From contig NZ_LQPJ01000106.1 in assembly GCF_002101785.1 (NCBI RefSeq), forward strand, positions 1-64,000: DNA of 64,000 bases. The letters are read 5' to 3'. The stretch comes from Mycobacterium palustre. GTDB taxonomy: Bacteria > Actinomycetota > Actinomycetes > Mycobacteriales > Mycobacteriaceae. The notes under the pieces are model-generated. The model searched no databases and was not told the origin of the DNA. It saw only the letters and a list, made by a program, of their open reading frames with translations. The number at the start of each line of letters is the position of its first letter. Within the stretch, counting starts at the first letter, position 1. Below, piece by piece: positions 37,943-47,012 of the stretch. Made by a program: the position numbers and the translations under genes.

Positions 37943-38959
37943 TTAGTGTGCCAGCGTGTTGACGGCGCGACGGAACACGGCGGGCAGCGCGGCGGAGGCC
38001 GGCACGATGGCGCGGCGGGCCACCTGAGGCGCGCTGGCCAGCACCAGCCCGCGGGTGAGTAACCGGTAGCGACGCGTAACCCGTTGCCACGCAGCCTCAT
38101 ACGACGAGGGCGCGTCGTCGATGATGGCGTCTACGGCCGCGGCGGCCTGCTTGACGGCGAGGCTGATGCCTTCGCCGGTGAGGGCGTCCTCGTAGCCCGC
38201 CGCGTCGCCGACCAGCAGCACGCGCCCCGCGACGCGGCGCGAGACCACCTGGCGCAGCGGGCCGCAGCCGCGGGCGTGCCCGCGGCCGGCCCCGTCGAGA
38301 TGCCGGGCCAGCCACGGGAACCAGGCCAACTCGGGCCGCCCGCCGCACAGGATGGCCACGCCCACCAGGTCCGGCTCCACCGGCGTCACGTACGCCTCAC
38401 CCCAGCGCGACCAGTGCACCTCGACGAACTCCGACCACGGCGGCACGTTGAAGTGCCACCGCACGCCGTGGCGCCGCGGCGTTCCGGCGGTGGCCTTGAT
38501 GCCGACCGCGCGCCGCACCGCCGAGTGCAGCCCGTCGGCCCCCACCAGCCACTTAACGCGCACACCCGCGGCCGAGACGCCGTGCGCGTCCTGCTCGACG
38601 CTGGTCACCCGCGCCCGGATCCATTCGGTGTCTTGCTCTTTGGCGCGCGCCTCGAGCGCCGCGTGCAGCGTGGTGCGCCGCACGCCGCGGCCCGGCCCGC
38701 CGCGAAACCGCGCCTGCGCCCGGCGATGCTCGCTGACGTAGGCGATCCCGTGAAAGGGGATGCCGGCCGGATCGACCCCGAGCGAGGCCAGCTCGCCCAG
38801 CCCGCCCGGCATCAGCCCCTCGCCGCACGCCTTGTCGATGGGGCCCTCGCGGGGCTCGGCCACGATCACCGAAAGGCCATGGCGGCGCGCGTGTAACGCC
38901 GTCGCGAGGCCGCCCGGGCCGCCGCCGACGATCAGCAGATCGGCGTCGTAGTCGGTCAT
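37943..38959 (-). CDS. FAD-dependent hydroxylase/reductase (SrsC-like)
   Basis: 338 residues from the ATG at 38959, which overlaps the methyltransferase stop as ATGA. MTDYDADLLIVGGGPGGLAT with the GxGxxG flavin motif, then ACGEGLMPGG (geranylgeranyl-reductase family style), WLVGADGLHSAVRRAVG and VLLVGDAAGYEDALTGEGIS (second FAD motif). In Streptomyces SrsC, a related flavoprotein hydroxylates alkylresorcinol rings. It matches M. tuberculosis Rv1138c by position. Predicted role: oxidation of the phenolic ring made by the adjacent type III PKS. Cytoplasmic or membrane-associated. Confidence 0.85.
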   Translation of the reverse strand: MTDYDADLLIVGGGPGGLATALHARRHGLSVIVAEPREGPIDKACGEGLMPGGLGELASLGVDPAGIPFHGIAYVSEHRRAQARFRGGPGRGVRRTTLHAALEARAKEQDTEWIRARVTSVEQDAHGVSAAGVRVKWLVGADGLHSAVRRAVGIKATAGTPRRHGVRWHFNVPPWSEFVEVHWSRWGEAYVTPVEPDLVGVAILCGGRPELAWFPWLARHLDGAGRGHARGCGPLRQVVSRRVAGRVLLVGDAAGYEDALTGEGISLAVKQAAAAVDAIIDDAPSSYEAAWQRVTRRYRLLTRGLVLASAPQVARRAIVPASAALPAVFRRAVNTLAH

Positions 38960-39477
38960 GCGTATCCCAACGCCGAATTCTCCACCCGCAGACGCACCCT
39001 GAGCAGCATCGCGTTTGCGAGCGTGAAGACGACCGCGGTCAGCCACGCCGTGTGCACCAGCGGCAACGCGAACCCCTCAGCCACCACCGCAACATAGTTG
39101 GGATGGTGCAGCCACCGGTACCGGTAGGGGCCGGCGTGGATCAACGGCGCGTCCGGCAACACGATCACCCGGGTGTTCCACCGGCGGCCCAGCGTGCTGA
39201 TGCACCACCAGCGCAGGGCCTGGCTGAGTGCCGCTACGGCCAGCATCGGCCAGCCCAGCCACGGAATGAAGGGCCGGTGCAGGACCAAAGGCTCGACGAC
39301 GCAGCCGAGCAGCAGCGCGCTGTGCAGAACGACCATCACGGGGTAGTGCGATCGACCAAACTCCTTGCCGCCCTGGGCAAACGACCATTCGGCGTTGCGC
39401 CTGGCCACCACCAGCTCGGCCACGCGTTCGAGCGCGACCGCCAGGATCAGCAGGTAATACATGCCTACAGTGTTCAC
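38956..39477 (-). CDS. ICMT-like membrane methyltransferase (SrsB-like)
   Basis: 173 residues from a GTG at 39477 (or 168 from the ATG at 39462). Several hydrophobic helices (YYLLILAVALERVAELVVAR, VMVVLHSALLLGCVV, LPLVHTAWLTAVVFTLANAM) and the isoprenylcysteine-methyltransferase motif GPYRYRWLHHPNYVAV near residue 125. It starts 6 bp after the PKS stop and overlaps the flavoprotein gene. SrsB of Streptomyces methylates alkylresorcinols using SAM; the same role is inferred. Positional match to M. tuberculosis Rv1139c. Confidence 0.85.
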   Translation of the reverse strand: MNTVGMYYLLILAVALERVAELVVARRNAEWSFAQGGKEFGRSHYPVMVVLHSALLLGCVVEPLVLHRPFIPWLGWPMLAVAALSQALRWWCISTLGRRWNTRVIVLPDAPLIHAGPYRYRWLHHPNYVAVVAEGFALPLVHTAWLTAVVFTLANAMLLRVRLRVENSALGYA

Positions 39478-39482
39478 CAGGG

Positions 39483-40619
39483 CTACCAGGACAGCAGCAC
39501 AAGTTCGGAGCAGAAGCCCGGACCCATCGCGATCATCAGCCCGTAGGAACCGGGGGCGGGTTGCTCGGCCATGTAGGAACAAAGCACGTCCAGCACCGAG
39601 ACCGACGACAGATTGCCGTGCTCCCGCAACGAGTCTCGCGTGCGATCCAGCGCGTCCGCCGGCAGGTCCAGCGCCTCCTCGACCGCGTCGATCACCCGGG
39701 GACCGGCGGCATGGCACACCCACGTCGAGATGTCGTCGGGCGTGAGCCCATGGCCGGCGAGGAAGGTGCGGACGTCGTCGCCGATGTACTTTTCGGTCAG
39801 GTTCGCGATGTCGACCGACAGCACGATCCGGAAGCCCTCGTGGCCGATCTTCCAGCCCAGCACCTCCTCGGTGTCGGGGTAGGTGCGGCTCCGGGTCGCC
39901 AGCAGGCTGGGCCGCGCGCCGCCCTCCGCGCCCGCGCGGTCACCGCCCTTGGCGATCACCACCGCGGCGCCGTCGCCAAACAGGCTGGTGGCCACCAGGT
40001 TGGCCAGCGAATTGTCTTGCCGCTGAACGGTTAACGAGCACAGCTCGACCGCCAGCAGCGCCGCCACCTCGTTGGGGAAGGCGCGCAGGTAGTCGTGCAC
40101 GCGGGCCATGCCGGCCGCGCCGGCGGCACAGCCGAGGCCGAACAACGGGATCCGCTTGACGTCCTGGCGCAGCCCGATGCGGGTGGCCAGCCGCGCCTCC
40201 AGCGACGGCACGGCCAGGCCGGTGACGGTGGTCGAAAAGACGGCGTCGACCTGCGAGGGCTTGACCTTGGCCTCGTCGAGCGCGGCGAGCATCGCCTCCT
40301 CGGCGAGGCCCAGCGCGATTTCGATGTAGGCGTCGTTCGCCTCGGTGAAGCCGCTCAGCTTGCCGTACCGCGCCAGCGGCAGCGCGGTGTTTCGGAACTC
40401 GACCCCGCTGGTGCGGGCGAAGCGCCGAAATTCCGGACCGGCGAAGTCGCTGAGCGCGCCGATGGTTTCGTCCTGTGTGTACCGGTGCGGCGGAAATTTC
40501 ACCGCAACCCCCGCGACGGACGGATTCGCCGCCAATGTTGTGATGCCTGTGCGTGCGGGACTGGCCCCCGTGATCTCCTCCATGTACGGGGTCACGGTGC
40601 CGCGGCCCCCGCGGTTCAT
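39483..40619 (-). CDS. Type III polyketide synthase (SrsA-like)
   Basis: 378 residues from the ATG at 40619; an ATG at 40583 gives a shorter N-terminus and cannot be excluded. Chalcone-synthase fold with the catalytic triad: Cys in FGLGCAAGAAG (near 164), His in WVCHAAGPRV (near 302) and Asn in REHGNLSSVSVL (near 334); C-terminal loop AMGPGFCSELVLLSW. It condenses a fatty acyl starter with malonyl units to alkylpyrones or alkylresorcinols. With the following methyltransferase and flavoprotein it reproduces the srsABC order, so phenolic-lipid synthesis is the best prediction. Start units cannot be told. Confidence 0.9.
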   Translation of the reverse strand: MNRGGRGTVTPYMEEITGASPARTGITTLAANPSVAGVAVKFPPHRYTQDETIGALSDFAGPEFRRFARTSGVEFRNTALPLARYGKLSGFTEANDAYIEIALGLAEEAMLAALDEAKVKPSQVDAVFSTTVTGLAVPSLEARLATRIGLRQDVKRIPLFGLGCAAGAAGMARVHDYLRAFPNEVAALLAVELCSLTVQRQDNSLANLVATSLFGDGAAVVIAKGGDRAGAEGGARPSLLATRSRTYPDTEEVLGWKIGHEGFRIVLSVDIANLTEKYIGDDVRTFLAGHGLTPDDISTWVCHAAGPRVIDAVEEALDLPADALDRTRDSLREHGNLSSVSVLDVLCSYMAEQPAPGSYGLMIAMGPGFCSELVLLSW

Positions 40620-40665
40620 GTGCTCGCCGCCACAGCCGCATCGTCACCGGGCTAGTGTCGGGTGT

Positions 40666-41814
40666 ATGCGCATTCTCGTCACCGGGGCGACCGGTTATGT
40701 CGGGTCGCGCCTGGTCACCGCCCTGCTGACGGAGGGCCACGAGGTCCTGGCCGCCACCCGGAACCCGAAGCGTCTCAAGCGTTTGGGGTGGTTCGACGAG
40801 GTCACACCCGTGACGCTGGACGCCGGTGACCCGGTGTCGGTGCAGGCCGGGATGGCCGGCGCCGGCCCGGTCGACGTGGTCTATTACCTGGTGCACGGGA
40901 TCGGCCAGCCCGGCTTCCGCGACGCCGACCAGGCCGCCGCCACCAACCTCGCGGTCGCCGCCCGCGACGCCGGTGTGCGACGCATCGTCTATCTGGGCGG
41001 ATTCGTGCCCGCCGACGAGGCGCTGTCCGAGCACCTGAGCAGCCGGGCCGAGGTGGCCGAGGCTTTGACGGTCGAGGACGGCCCGGAACTGGTCTGGCTG
41101 GGCGCCGCGATGATCATCGGCGCCGGCTCGACGTCGTTCGAGATCATGCGGTACGTCGGCGACCGCTTCCCGCTCATCCCGATACCGAGTTGGATGGACA
41201 ACCCGATCGACCCCATCTCCATCCGCGACGTGCTGCACTACCTCGCCGCCGCCGCGGACCCGGAGCGGGTGCCCGCCGGTGCCTACGACATCGCGGGCCC
41301 CGTCACCACCTCGTACCGCGAGCTGCTCAGGACCTACGCGCGGATCTCCGGCCGGTGGCACGCGGCGGTGCCGGTGGGGCGGGTCGACACCGCGCTGGCC
41401 TCGCTGATCACCGGCGTCGCGCTGCCGGTTCCGCCCGGCCTCGCCGGGGACCTCGTCGAGTCGCTGGACCACCCGATGGTGGCGTCGGTCAGCGGCCTGC
41501 GCGATCGGGTGCCCGACCCCCCGGGGGGTCTGCTGGGCCCCGGTGACGCCATCGCCCGGGCGCTCGCGGACCGCTCGAACGGCCGCCCGCCGCCCGTCAA
41601 CGCGCTGGCCGACCCCCATCACCTGGCCGACAGCGACCCCGCGTGGGCCGGCGGCGACGCGCTGCGCATCCGCCGGGTCGCCCGCGCCGTCACGCCGCGC
41701 GTCGCCCGGCCCACGCTGCGTCTCGTCGACAACGTCCCGGGTCCGCTGGCCGGTGCCGTGCGCACCGGCCTGGAAATCCTGCTGGCCTTGAACGCGAAGG
41801 TACGTCCGGCATGA
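40666..41814 (+). CDS. NAD(P)-binding epimerase-like protein (SDR a5)
   Basis: 382 residues, MRILVTGATGYVGSRLVTAL, a GxxGxxG Rossmann start. The middle contains VDVVYYLVHGIGQPGF and DAGVRRIVYLGG, then IIGAGSTSFEIMRYVGDRFP, features shared with the protein at 42496-43860. The YxxxK catalytic pair of classical SDRs is not evident, as in NmrA/SDR-a5 proteins. It diverges from the PKS operon and its stop overlaps the CPBP gene (ATGA), so they are co-transcribed. Substrate unknown, possibly a membrane lipid or quinone. Confidence 0.85.
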   Translation: MRILVTGATGYVGSRLVTALLTEGHEVLAATRNPKRLKRLGWFDEVTPVTLDAGDPVSVQAGMAGAGPVDVVYYLVHGIGQPGFRDADQAAATNLAVAARDAGVRRIVYLGGFVPADEALSEHLSSRAEVAEALTVEDGPELVWLGAAMIIGAGSTSFEIMRYVGDRFPLIPIPSWMDNPIDPISIRDVLHYLAAAADPERVPAGAYDIAGPVTTSYRELLRTYARISGRWHAAVPVGRVDTALASLITGVALPVPPGLAGDLVESLDHPMVASVSGLRDRVPDPPGGLLGPGDAIARALADRSNGRPPPVNALADPHHLADSDPAWAGGDALRIRRVARAVTPRVARPTLRLVDNVPGPLAGAVRTGLEILLALNAKVRPA

Positions 41815-42533
41815 CCCAGTCGGCGACCCCGTATCGCGCCACGGTGTTGTCCGAGGTGCGCCGCGCGATCACCAACGTCGCCGTGCCCCACAACGAACCG
41901 CCCGCGGTGGTGCGCCGCCGCCGCGTCGTCGTGACGATCACGATCGTCGTCGGCGCCGCGGTCCTCGGCTTCACCTTGCGTCGCCACCCGGGCGAATCGA
42001 GCTTCTACTGGCTGACTTTCATGTTGGCGGGCGTGTGGACCGTCGGCGGGTTCGCGTCCGGCCCCCTGCACCTGGGGGGCATCTGCTGGCGCGGCCGCAA
42101 CCAGCGGCCGGTGATCACCGGCGCCACCGTCGGCCTGCTGCTGGGCGGCGCCTTCGTGGCGGGCGGGCTGATCGCCAGGGAGATACCGGCCGTCTCGGCC
42201 CTGATCACCCGGGTGTTGCTGTTCGCCCATCAGGGGTCGTATCCGCTGGTCGTGGCGATCACCGTGGTCAACGCCGTCGCCGAGGAGATCTTTTTCCGCG
42301 GCGCGCTGTACACCGCGCTGGGCCGGTACCGCCCGGTGGCCATCTCGACGGTGCTCTACACCTGCGCGACGCTGGCCAGCGGCAACCCGATGCTGGGGTT
42401 CGCCGCGGTCATCCTCGGCACGGTGTGCGCGCTGGAGCGCCGGGCCACCGGAGGTGTGCTGGCCCCGGTGCTGACGCACTTCGCGTGGGGCCTGATCATG
42501 GTGCTGGCGCTACCGCCGATCTTCGGGGTGTGA
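41811..42533 (+). CDS. CPBP-family intramembrane metalloprotease
   Basis: 240 residues with about six hydrophobic segments. The CAAX-protease motif is present: AEEIFFRGALYTALG (EExxxR) near residue 160, and a His in APVLTHFAWG near the end. Members of this family (Rce1/CPBP) cut prenylated or other membrane peptides; substrates in mycobacteria are unknown. ATGA overlap with the upstream gene. Its last 38 bp overlap the end of the convergent gene at 42496. Confidence 0.9.
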   Translation: MTQSATPYRATVLSEVRRAITNVAVPHNEPPAVVRRRRVVVTITIVVGAAVLGFTLRRHPGESSFYWLTFMLAGVWTVGGFASGPLHLGGICWRGRNQRPVITGATVGLLLGGAFVAGGLIAREIPAVSALITRVLLFAHQGSYPLVVAITVVNAVAEEIFFRGALYTALGRYRPVAISTVLYTCATLASGNPMLGFAAVILGTVCALERRATGGVLAPVLTHFAWGLIMVLALPPIFGV

Positions 42534-43860
42534 TCCGGGCCACCTCGCGTGCCAGCGCGCGGGACCGCGCCGCGTGCAGCGGCCGCAGCAAAAACCAATA
42601 CGCGTGACCGGGCAGGCCGCTCGGCACAACGACCCACCGCTGCGTATACCGGCTGCCGCCGCCGGGCCGGGATGCGACGCTCATTTCCAACCACCCTTGC
42701 CCCGCGAACCGCTTGCCGGCTCGAAGCCGCAACCTCTTGCCGGGTTCGCGCTCCGCCACGCTCCAGCCGCGCAACAGGCGGCTGCCTCGCGCGGCCTTTT
42801 CCGCCGCTTCCCACACCTCTCCCGGTTCGGCGGGCAGCGTGGCGGTCCGCACGCTGCTGTACACCGTCTCCCCGACCCAGTCGGGGTCGCTGGGCAGCGA
42901 CCGGGCGGGGTCGGATCGCAACGACGCCCAACTGGCCTCGGGGAAGTCGCGCGTCGCGGGGGTAAGCGCCGACTCGACCGCGCGCCGGTAATCGGTCAGC
43001 CCGGCGGGGGGAGGCTGGATGACCGAATCGATGTCGGCGTTGCGCATCACCGCATCGCATTCCAGCGATTCGATCAACGGGCGGGCGAGCCCGGGCGGGA
43101 TCGGGGTGACGGTCCCCACCCATAGGCTGGCGATCGCGGGCGTCAGGAACGGCAGCACGAACAGATAGCGCTTGCCCAAGCCCGCGACCTCCGCGTAGAC
43201 GCGCATCATGTCGCCGTACTCCAACACGTCCGGTCCGCCGATATCCCAGGTCCGCGATGACGGCACCGGCGCCGTCGCCGCGGCGGCGAGGTAATACAGG
43301 ACGTCGTCGATCGCGATCGGCTGGATCCGGTTGTGCACCCATTTCGGGGCCGTCATCACCGGGAGCCGGTCGGTGAGATGGCGGATCAGTTCGAACGACG
43401 CCGAGCCCGCCCCGATGACGACTCCGGCCTGCAGAACCACCGCCTCGATGCCGGAGTCGATGAGGGTCTCGCCGACCGCCGCGCGCGACTCGAGATGCGT
43501 CGAGAGCTTGCTGTCCTCGGGGTGCAGCCCGCTCAAATACACCACCCGCCGCACCCCGGTGCGCCGCGCGGCCGTCACGACGTTGGCGACGGCGCCCGCT
43601 TCCTCGGCCGCGAAATCCTTCGACGACCCCATCGAATGGACCAGGTAATACACGACGTCCATCCCGTCGAACGCCTCGATCAGCGAATCGAGGTCACCCA
43701 GGTCGCCGCGCGCGACCTCGACCTGGTCGCGCCAGGGCACGTGCGCCAGCTTGGCCGGATCGCGGGCCAGCGCGCGCACGCGGTGGCCCTCGTCGAGCAG
43801 CCGCGGCGCCAGCCGAGCGCCGATGTAGCCGGTCGCCCCGGTCACCAGACAGCAAACCAT
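42496..43860 (-). CDS. NAD(P)-binding protein with C-terminal DUF2867
   Basis: 454 residues. N-terminal SDR-a5 domain (MVCCLVTGATGYIGARLAPR, VVYYLVHSMGSSKDF, VIGAGSASFELIRHLTDRLP) is paralogous to the protein at 40666. Residues about 310-440 form a DUF2867 domain (START/PYP-like fold: SVRTATLPAEPGEVWEAAEK, SRYTQRWVVVPSGLPGHAYW). The C-terminal helix-grip domain may bind a lipid. Convergent with the CPBP gene with a 38-bp overlap of the coding ends. Function unknown. Confidence 0.87.
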   Translation of the reverse strand: MVCCLVTGATGYIGARLAPRLLDEGHRVRALARDPAKLAHVPWRDQVEVARGDLGDLDSLIEAFDGMDVVYYLVHSMGSSKDFAAEEAGAVANVVTAARRTGVRRVVYLSGLHPEDSKLSTHLESRAAVGETLIDSGIEAVVLQAGVVIGAGSASFELIRHLTDRLPVMTAPKWVHNRIQPIAIDDVLYYLAAAATAPVPSSRTWDIGGPDVLEYGDMMRVYAEVAGLGKRYLFVLPFLTPAIASLWVGTVTPIPPGLARPLIESLECDAVMRNADIDSVIQPPPAGLTDYRRAVESALTPATRDFPEASWASLRSDPARSLPSDPDWVGETVYSSVRTATLPAEPGEVWEAAEKAARGSRLLRGWSVAEREPGKRLRLRAGKRFAGQGWLEMSVASRPGGGSRYTQRWVVVPSGLPGHAYWFLLRPLHAARSRALAREVARITPRRSAVAPAP

Positions 43861-43935
43861 CGCCTCTCCGTTCCTCGGTGGGTTATTTCAGACCCAGCGC
43901 AAGGAAGGATTGCCGGTTCTGGCCTGGCTAAGCGT

Positions 43936-44748
43936 TCAGGCGTCCGTGAAGTTGGGGGTGCGGCGCTGCTGGAAAGCCGTTGTGCCTTCGACGAAGTCGT
44001 GCGACGCCAGCAGCAGCGACTGTCCCTCGTACTCGCGCTGCAAGGCCGAATCCAGCTCGGTGAGCGTGGCCGCGTTGATCGCCTGCTTGGTCTTGGCGAA
44101 CGCCACGGCGGGGCCCGCCAACAACCTTTCGATCACCTTGTCCACTTCGGCCTCAAGATCGTCGGCGGGATAGACGGCGGTGACCAGGCCCCAGGACAGG
44201 GCCTCGGCGGCCGGCAGCCGTTCGGGCAGCAGCGCCATCTGCATCGCCCGGATCCGGCCGATCGCGGCCGCGATCAACGCCGAGGCGCCGCCGTCGGGCA
44301 TCAACCCGATCTTGGTGAAGGCGAGCATGAAAAACGCTCTGTCCGAGGCCAATACGACGTCACTGGCCAGGGCGATGGAGACGCCGACGCCGGCCGCGGG
44401 CCCCTGCACGACGGCCACCACCGGGTGTGGCAGCGCGGCGATGGCCCGGATCAGCCTGTTGATCTCCAACACGATTTCGTCCGGACGGATGCCGCCGTTG
44501 CCGGACACGTCGTCGGCGCTGATGCCGGCTCCCGAGCAGAACCCGCGCCCCGTGCCGCCGAGCCGCACCACCTTGACCCGCGGGTCGGTGGCCGCGCCTT
44601 CCAACGCGTCGGCGATCCCGGTGATCACCGGAACGGTCAGCGAGTTGAGGCTGTCGGGGCGGTCGATGGTCACCGACAGCACGCCGTCGGACAGGGTGAC
44701 GTCGAGGCCCGCGACGGGGGCCAGCGCGTCGATCGTGGATTGCGCCAT
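43936..44748 (-). CDS. Enoyl-CoA hydratase/isomerase family protein
   Basis: 270 residues from the ATG at 44748 ([20 protein letters not shown]). Crotonase motifs [13 protein letters not shown] and [16 protein letters not shown] form the oxyanion hole. [13 protein letters not shown] has Asp where hydratases often have Glu, so isomerase or another crotonase reaction is possible. The ending [14 protein letters not shown] is typical. It is divergent from mcr, in the place of echA10/echA11 in M. tuberculosis by recall. Confidence 0.9.
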   Translation of the reverse strand: MAQSTIDALAPVAGLDVTLSDGVLSVTIDRPDSLNSLTVPVITGIADALEGAATDPRVKVVRLGGTGRGFCSGAGISADDVSGNGGIRPDEIVLEINRLIRAIAALPHPVVAVVQGPAAGVGVSIALASDVVLASDRAFFMLAFTKIGLMPDGGASALIAAAIGRIRAMQMALLPERLPAAEALSWGLVTAVYPADDLEAEVDKVIERLLAGPAVAFAKTKQAINAATLTELDSALQREYEGQSLLLASHDFVEGTTAFQQRRTPNFTDA

Positions 44749-44839
44749 GGGGCTCACCCTAAGCGACCGCGTTGCGCGGCCGATGACCGCGGCTGCAAAG
44801 ATGCGAACGGCGTCAAAGCGGACGGAAGGGGCTTGCATC

Positions 44840-45934
44840 ATGGCGGGACCGCTGCAGGGGTTGCGCGTTGTCGAGTTGGCCGGCATCGGGCCCGGCCCGC
44901 ATGCCGCGATGATCCTCGGGGATCTGGGAGCCGACGTGGTGCGCATCGACCGGCCCTCGGTTTCCGCCGCGGCGGGCGGCGGAGACACGGTCAAGGACGC
45001 CATGAGCCGCAACCGGCGCATCGTGACCGCCGACCTGAAGTCCGACGAGGGCCGCGACCTCGTGCTGCGGCTTATCGCCAAGGCCGACGTGTTGATCGAG
45101 GGCTACCGCCCCGGCGTCACCGAGCGGCTGGGCCTGGGCCCCGAGGACTGCGCCGCGGTCAACGACCGGCTCGTCTACGCGCGCATGACCGGTTGGGGGC
45201 AGACCGGCCCGCGCAGCCAGCAGGCCGGCCACGACATCAACTACATCTCGCTGAACGGGATCCTGCACGCCATCGGCCGGGTGAACGAGCGGCCCGTACC
45301 GCCGCTGAACCTTGTCGGGGACTTCGGCGGCGGGTCGATGTTCTTGCTCGTCGGCATCCTGGCCGCGCTGTGGGAGCGGCAGAGCTCGGGCAAGGGGCAG
45401 GTGATCGACGCCGCGATGGTGGACGGCTCCAGCGTGCTGGTCCAGATGATGTGGCAGATGCGCGCCTCGGGCATGTGGACCGACGTGCGCGGTACCAACA
45501 TGCTCGACGGCGGCGCCCCCTACTACGACACCTACGAGTGCGCCGACGGCCGCTACGTCGCGGTCGGCGCGATCGAGCCGCAGTTCTACGCCGCCATGCT
45601 GGCCGGGCTGGGCCTCGACGGCGCCGACCTGCCACCGCAGAACGACGTCGCCCGCTGGCCCGAGCTGCGAGCTTTGCTCACCGAGAAGTTCGCCAGTCAC
45701 GACCGCGACCACTGGGCCAAGGTGTTCGCCGACTCCGACGCCTGCGTGACGCCGGTGCTGGCCTTCGGCGAGGTGCAGAACGAACCGCACATCACCGAGC
45801 GCGACACGTTCTACGAGGTCAACGGGGCCCTGCAACCGCGGCCCGCGCCGCGGTTCTCCCGCACGGCGCCGGACACCCCGCGCCCCGCCGAGCCGGCGAC
45901 CGACGTCGAGGCGGTGCTCAAGGACTGGGTATAG
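44840..45934 (+). CDS. mcr: Alpha-methylacyl-CoA racemase
   Basis: 364 residues, [20 protein letters not shown] onward, nearly identical along its length to the well-studied M. tuberculosis MCR (Rv1143) as I remember it. Catalytic residues of that enzyme are preserved: His in QAGHDINY (near 130), Asp in LVGDFGGG (near 160) and Glu in YDTYECADG. Family III CoA-transferase fold. It interconverts the 2R and 2S forms of alpha-methyl-branched acyl-CoAs, such as the sterol side chain or pristanoyl-CoA, so that beta-oxidation can proceed. A four-residue insertion (SAAAGGGD region) explains its slightly greater length. Confidence 0.96.
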   Translation: MAGPLQGLRVVELAGIGPGPHAAMILGDLGADVVRIDRPSVSAAAGGGDTVKDAMSRNRRIVTADLKSDEGRDLVLRLIAKADVLIEGYRPGVTERLGLGPEDCAAVNDRLVYARMTGWGQTGPRSQQAGHDINYISLNGILHAIGRVNERPVPPLNLVGDFGGGSMFLLVGILAALWERQSSGKGQVIDAAMVDGSSVLVQMMWQMRASGMWTDVRGTNMLDGGAPYYDTYECADGRYVAVGAIEPQFYAAMLAGLGLDGADLPPQNDVARWPELRALLTEKFASHDRDHWAKVFADSDACVTPVLAFGEVQNEPHITERDTFYEVNGALQPRPAPRFSRTAPDTPRPAEPATDVEAVLKDWV

Positions 45935-45941
45935 TTCCCTA

Positions 45942-45953
45942 CCAACTGGTTGG
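45942..45953. promoter_or_regulatory. Inverted repeat CCAAC-TG-GTTGG before the SDR gene
   Basis: 12-bp inverted repeat, 20 bp before the ATG at 45974, immediately after the mcr stop. Half-sites and the adjoining TGACAA are the same as in the palindrome at 28058-28069 before the thiolase gene. Possibly a common TetR-type operator; regulator unknown. Confidence 0.4.
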
Positions 45954-45973
45954 CTGACAACGGAAGGACTCGC

Positions 45974-46726
45974 ATGGAGATCAAGGACGCCGTCGCCGTC
46001 GTCACCGGGGGCGCCTCGGGGCTGGGCCTGGCCACCACCAGGCGGCTGCTCGACGCCGGCGCGCAGGTGGTGGTGTTGGACCTGCGCGGCGAGGAGGCGG
46101 TGCGCGAGCTGGGCGAGCGCGCGCGGTTCGTGGAGGCCGACGTCACCGACGAGGCCGCCGTGGCCAAGGCGCTCGACGTCGCCGAGTCGCTGGGTCCGCT
46201 GCGCGTCAACGTCAACTGCGCGGGGATCGGCAACGCCATCAAGACGCTGTCCAAGGACGGCCCGTTCCCGCTGGACGGGTTCAAGAAGGTGGTCGGGGTC
46301 AACCTGATCGGCACCTTCAACGTGCTGCGGCTGGCCGCCGAGCGGATCGCGAAAACGGAACCGCTCGGTGAGGAGCGGGGCGTCATCATCAACACCGCAT
46401 CGGTGGCCGCGTTCGAAGGCCAGATCGGGCAGGCCGCCTACTCGGCGTCCAAGGGCGGGGTGGTCGGCATGACGCTGCCGATCGCGCGGGACCTGGCGCG
46501 CGAGCTGATCCGCGTGGTGACCATCGCGCCGGGGTTGTTCAAGACTCCGCTGCTGGGTTCGCTGCCCGAGGAGGCGCAAAAGTCACTCGGAAAGCAGGTG
46601 CCGCACCCGGCCCGGCTGGGTGACCCCGACGAGTACGGGGCGCTCGCGTTGCACATCATCCAAAACCCGATGCTCAACGGCGAGGTCATCCGCCTCGACG
46701 GCGCCATCCGCATGGCGCCCCGCTGA
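45974..46726 (+). CDS. Short-chain dehydrogenase, HSD17B10-like
   Basis: 250 residues, [20 protein letters not shown], with cofactor loop GGASGLG, the NCAGIG motif, catalytic Ser in [10 protein letters not shown] and YSASKGG near residue 154. The sequence pattern ([40 protein letters not shown]) is that of type-10 3-hydroxyacyl-CoA / 17-beta-hydroxysteroid dehydrogenases. It corresponds to M. tuberculosis Rv1144 downstream of mcr. Likely oxidises branched 3-hydroxyacyl-CoA. GGAAGGA precedes the start. Confidence 0.93.
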   Translation: MEIKDAVAVVTGGASGLGLATTRRLLDAGAQVVVLDLRGEEAVRELGERARFVEADVTDEAAVAKALDVAESLGPLRVNVNCAGIGNAIKTLSKDGPFPLDGFKKVVGVNLIGTFNVLRLAAERIAKTEPLGEERGVIINTASVAAFEGQIGQAAYSASKGGVVGMTLPIARDLARELIRVVTIAPGLFKTPLLGSLPEEAQKSLGKQVPHPARLGDPDEYGALALHIIQNPMLNGEVIRLDGAIRMAPR

Positions 46727-46768
46727 GCGGGCCACCCGCGGATACCCAGCCGAACCCCCAGCAGAAAA

Positions 46769-46799
46769 TGAAAGCCCCCCGCATTGCGGGGGGCTTTCA
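46769..46799. terminator. Strong bidirectional terminator hairpin
   Basis: TGAAAGCCCCCCGCA and its exact complement TGCGGGGGGCTTTCA flank a single base: 15 perfect pairs in principle. It is followed by A/T-containing tracts but no long U run on the plus side; the minus side ends in TTTC ATTTT. It separates the SDR gene from an oppositely read mini-transcript and would stop both. Confidence 0.85.
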
Positions 46800-46811
46800 C
46801 CGAACAGGACC

Positions 46812-46874
46812 TTATCGACGGAACCATCGGGTAATGGCGGGTTCGGCCATCAGCAGCCGTGCTAACACGCTCAT
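46812..46874 (-). CDS. Micro-ORF of 20 codons before the terminator
   Basis: ATG at 46874, MSVLARLLMAEPAITRWFRR, stop TAA 12 bp before the hairpin at 46769-46799. An amphipathic, basic peptide with a hydrophobic start, following a 43-codon ORF by only 6 bp. Nothing like it is known to me. It may be a real small protein or chance. Confidence 0.35.
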   Translation of the reverse strand: MSVLARLLMAEPAITRWFRR

Positions 46875-46880
46875 GATCGG

Positions 46881-47012
46881 TCAGCTTGCCGTAGGCAACG
46901 GGTGCCAATCGTCGAGCTGCTCCGAGGTCACGCCTTCCACCAGCATGTCGCCGTGGTAGAGGGCGTCGAAGTCAGCCTTGATGACGTCGGCACTCGAGTC
47001 GTCGATCCACAT
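46881..47012 (-). CDS. Small acidic ORF of 43 codons
   Basis: ATG at 47012, MWIDDSSADVIKADFDALYH then GDMLVEGVTSEQLDDWHPLP and TAS. Strong GC in third positions (typical of real genes here) and a coherent acidic sequence suggest coding. It lies in the ~390-bp region between the SDR and mmpL13 promoters, reads toward the terminator, and is followed by a 20-codon ORF. An AT-rich stretch at 47030-47090 could be its promoter. Family unknown. Confidence 0.45.
   Translation of the reverse strand: MWIDDSSADVIKADFDALYHGDMLVEGVTSEQLDDWHPLPTAS

Noticed and set aside
43333..45957. 874-codon plus-strand open frame over three genes
   Set aside because: It crosses the DUF2867 protein, the hydratase and mcr in wrong frames; no motifs.
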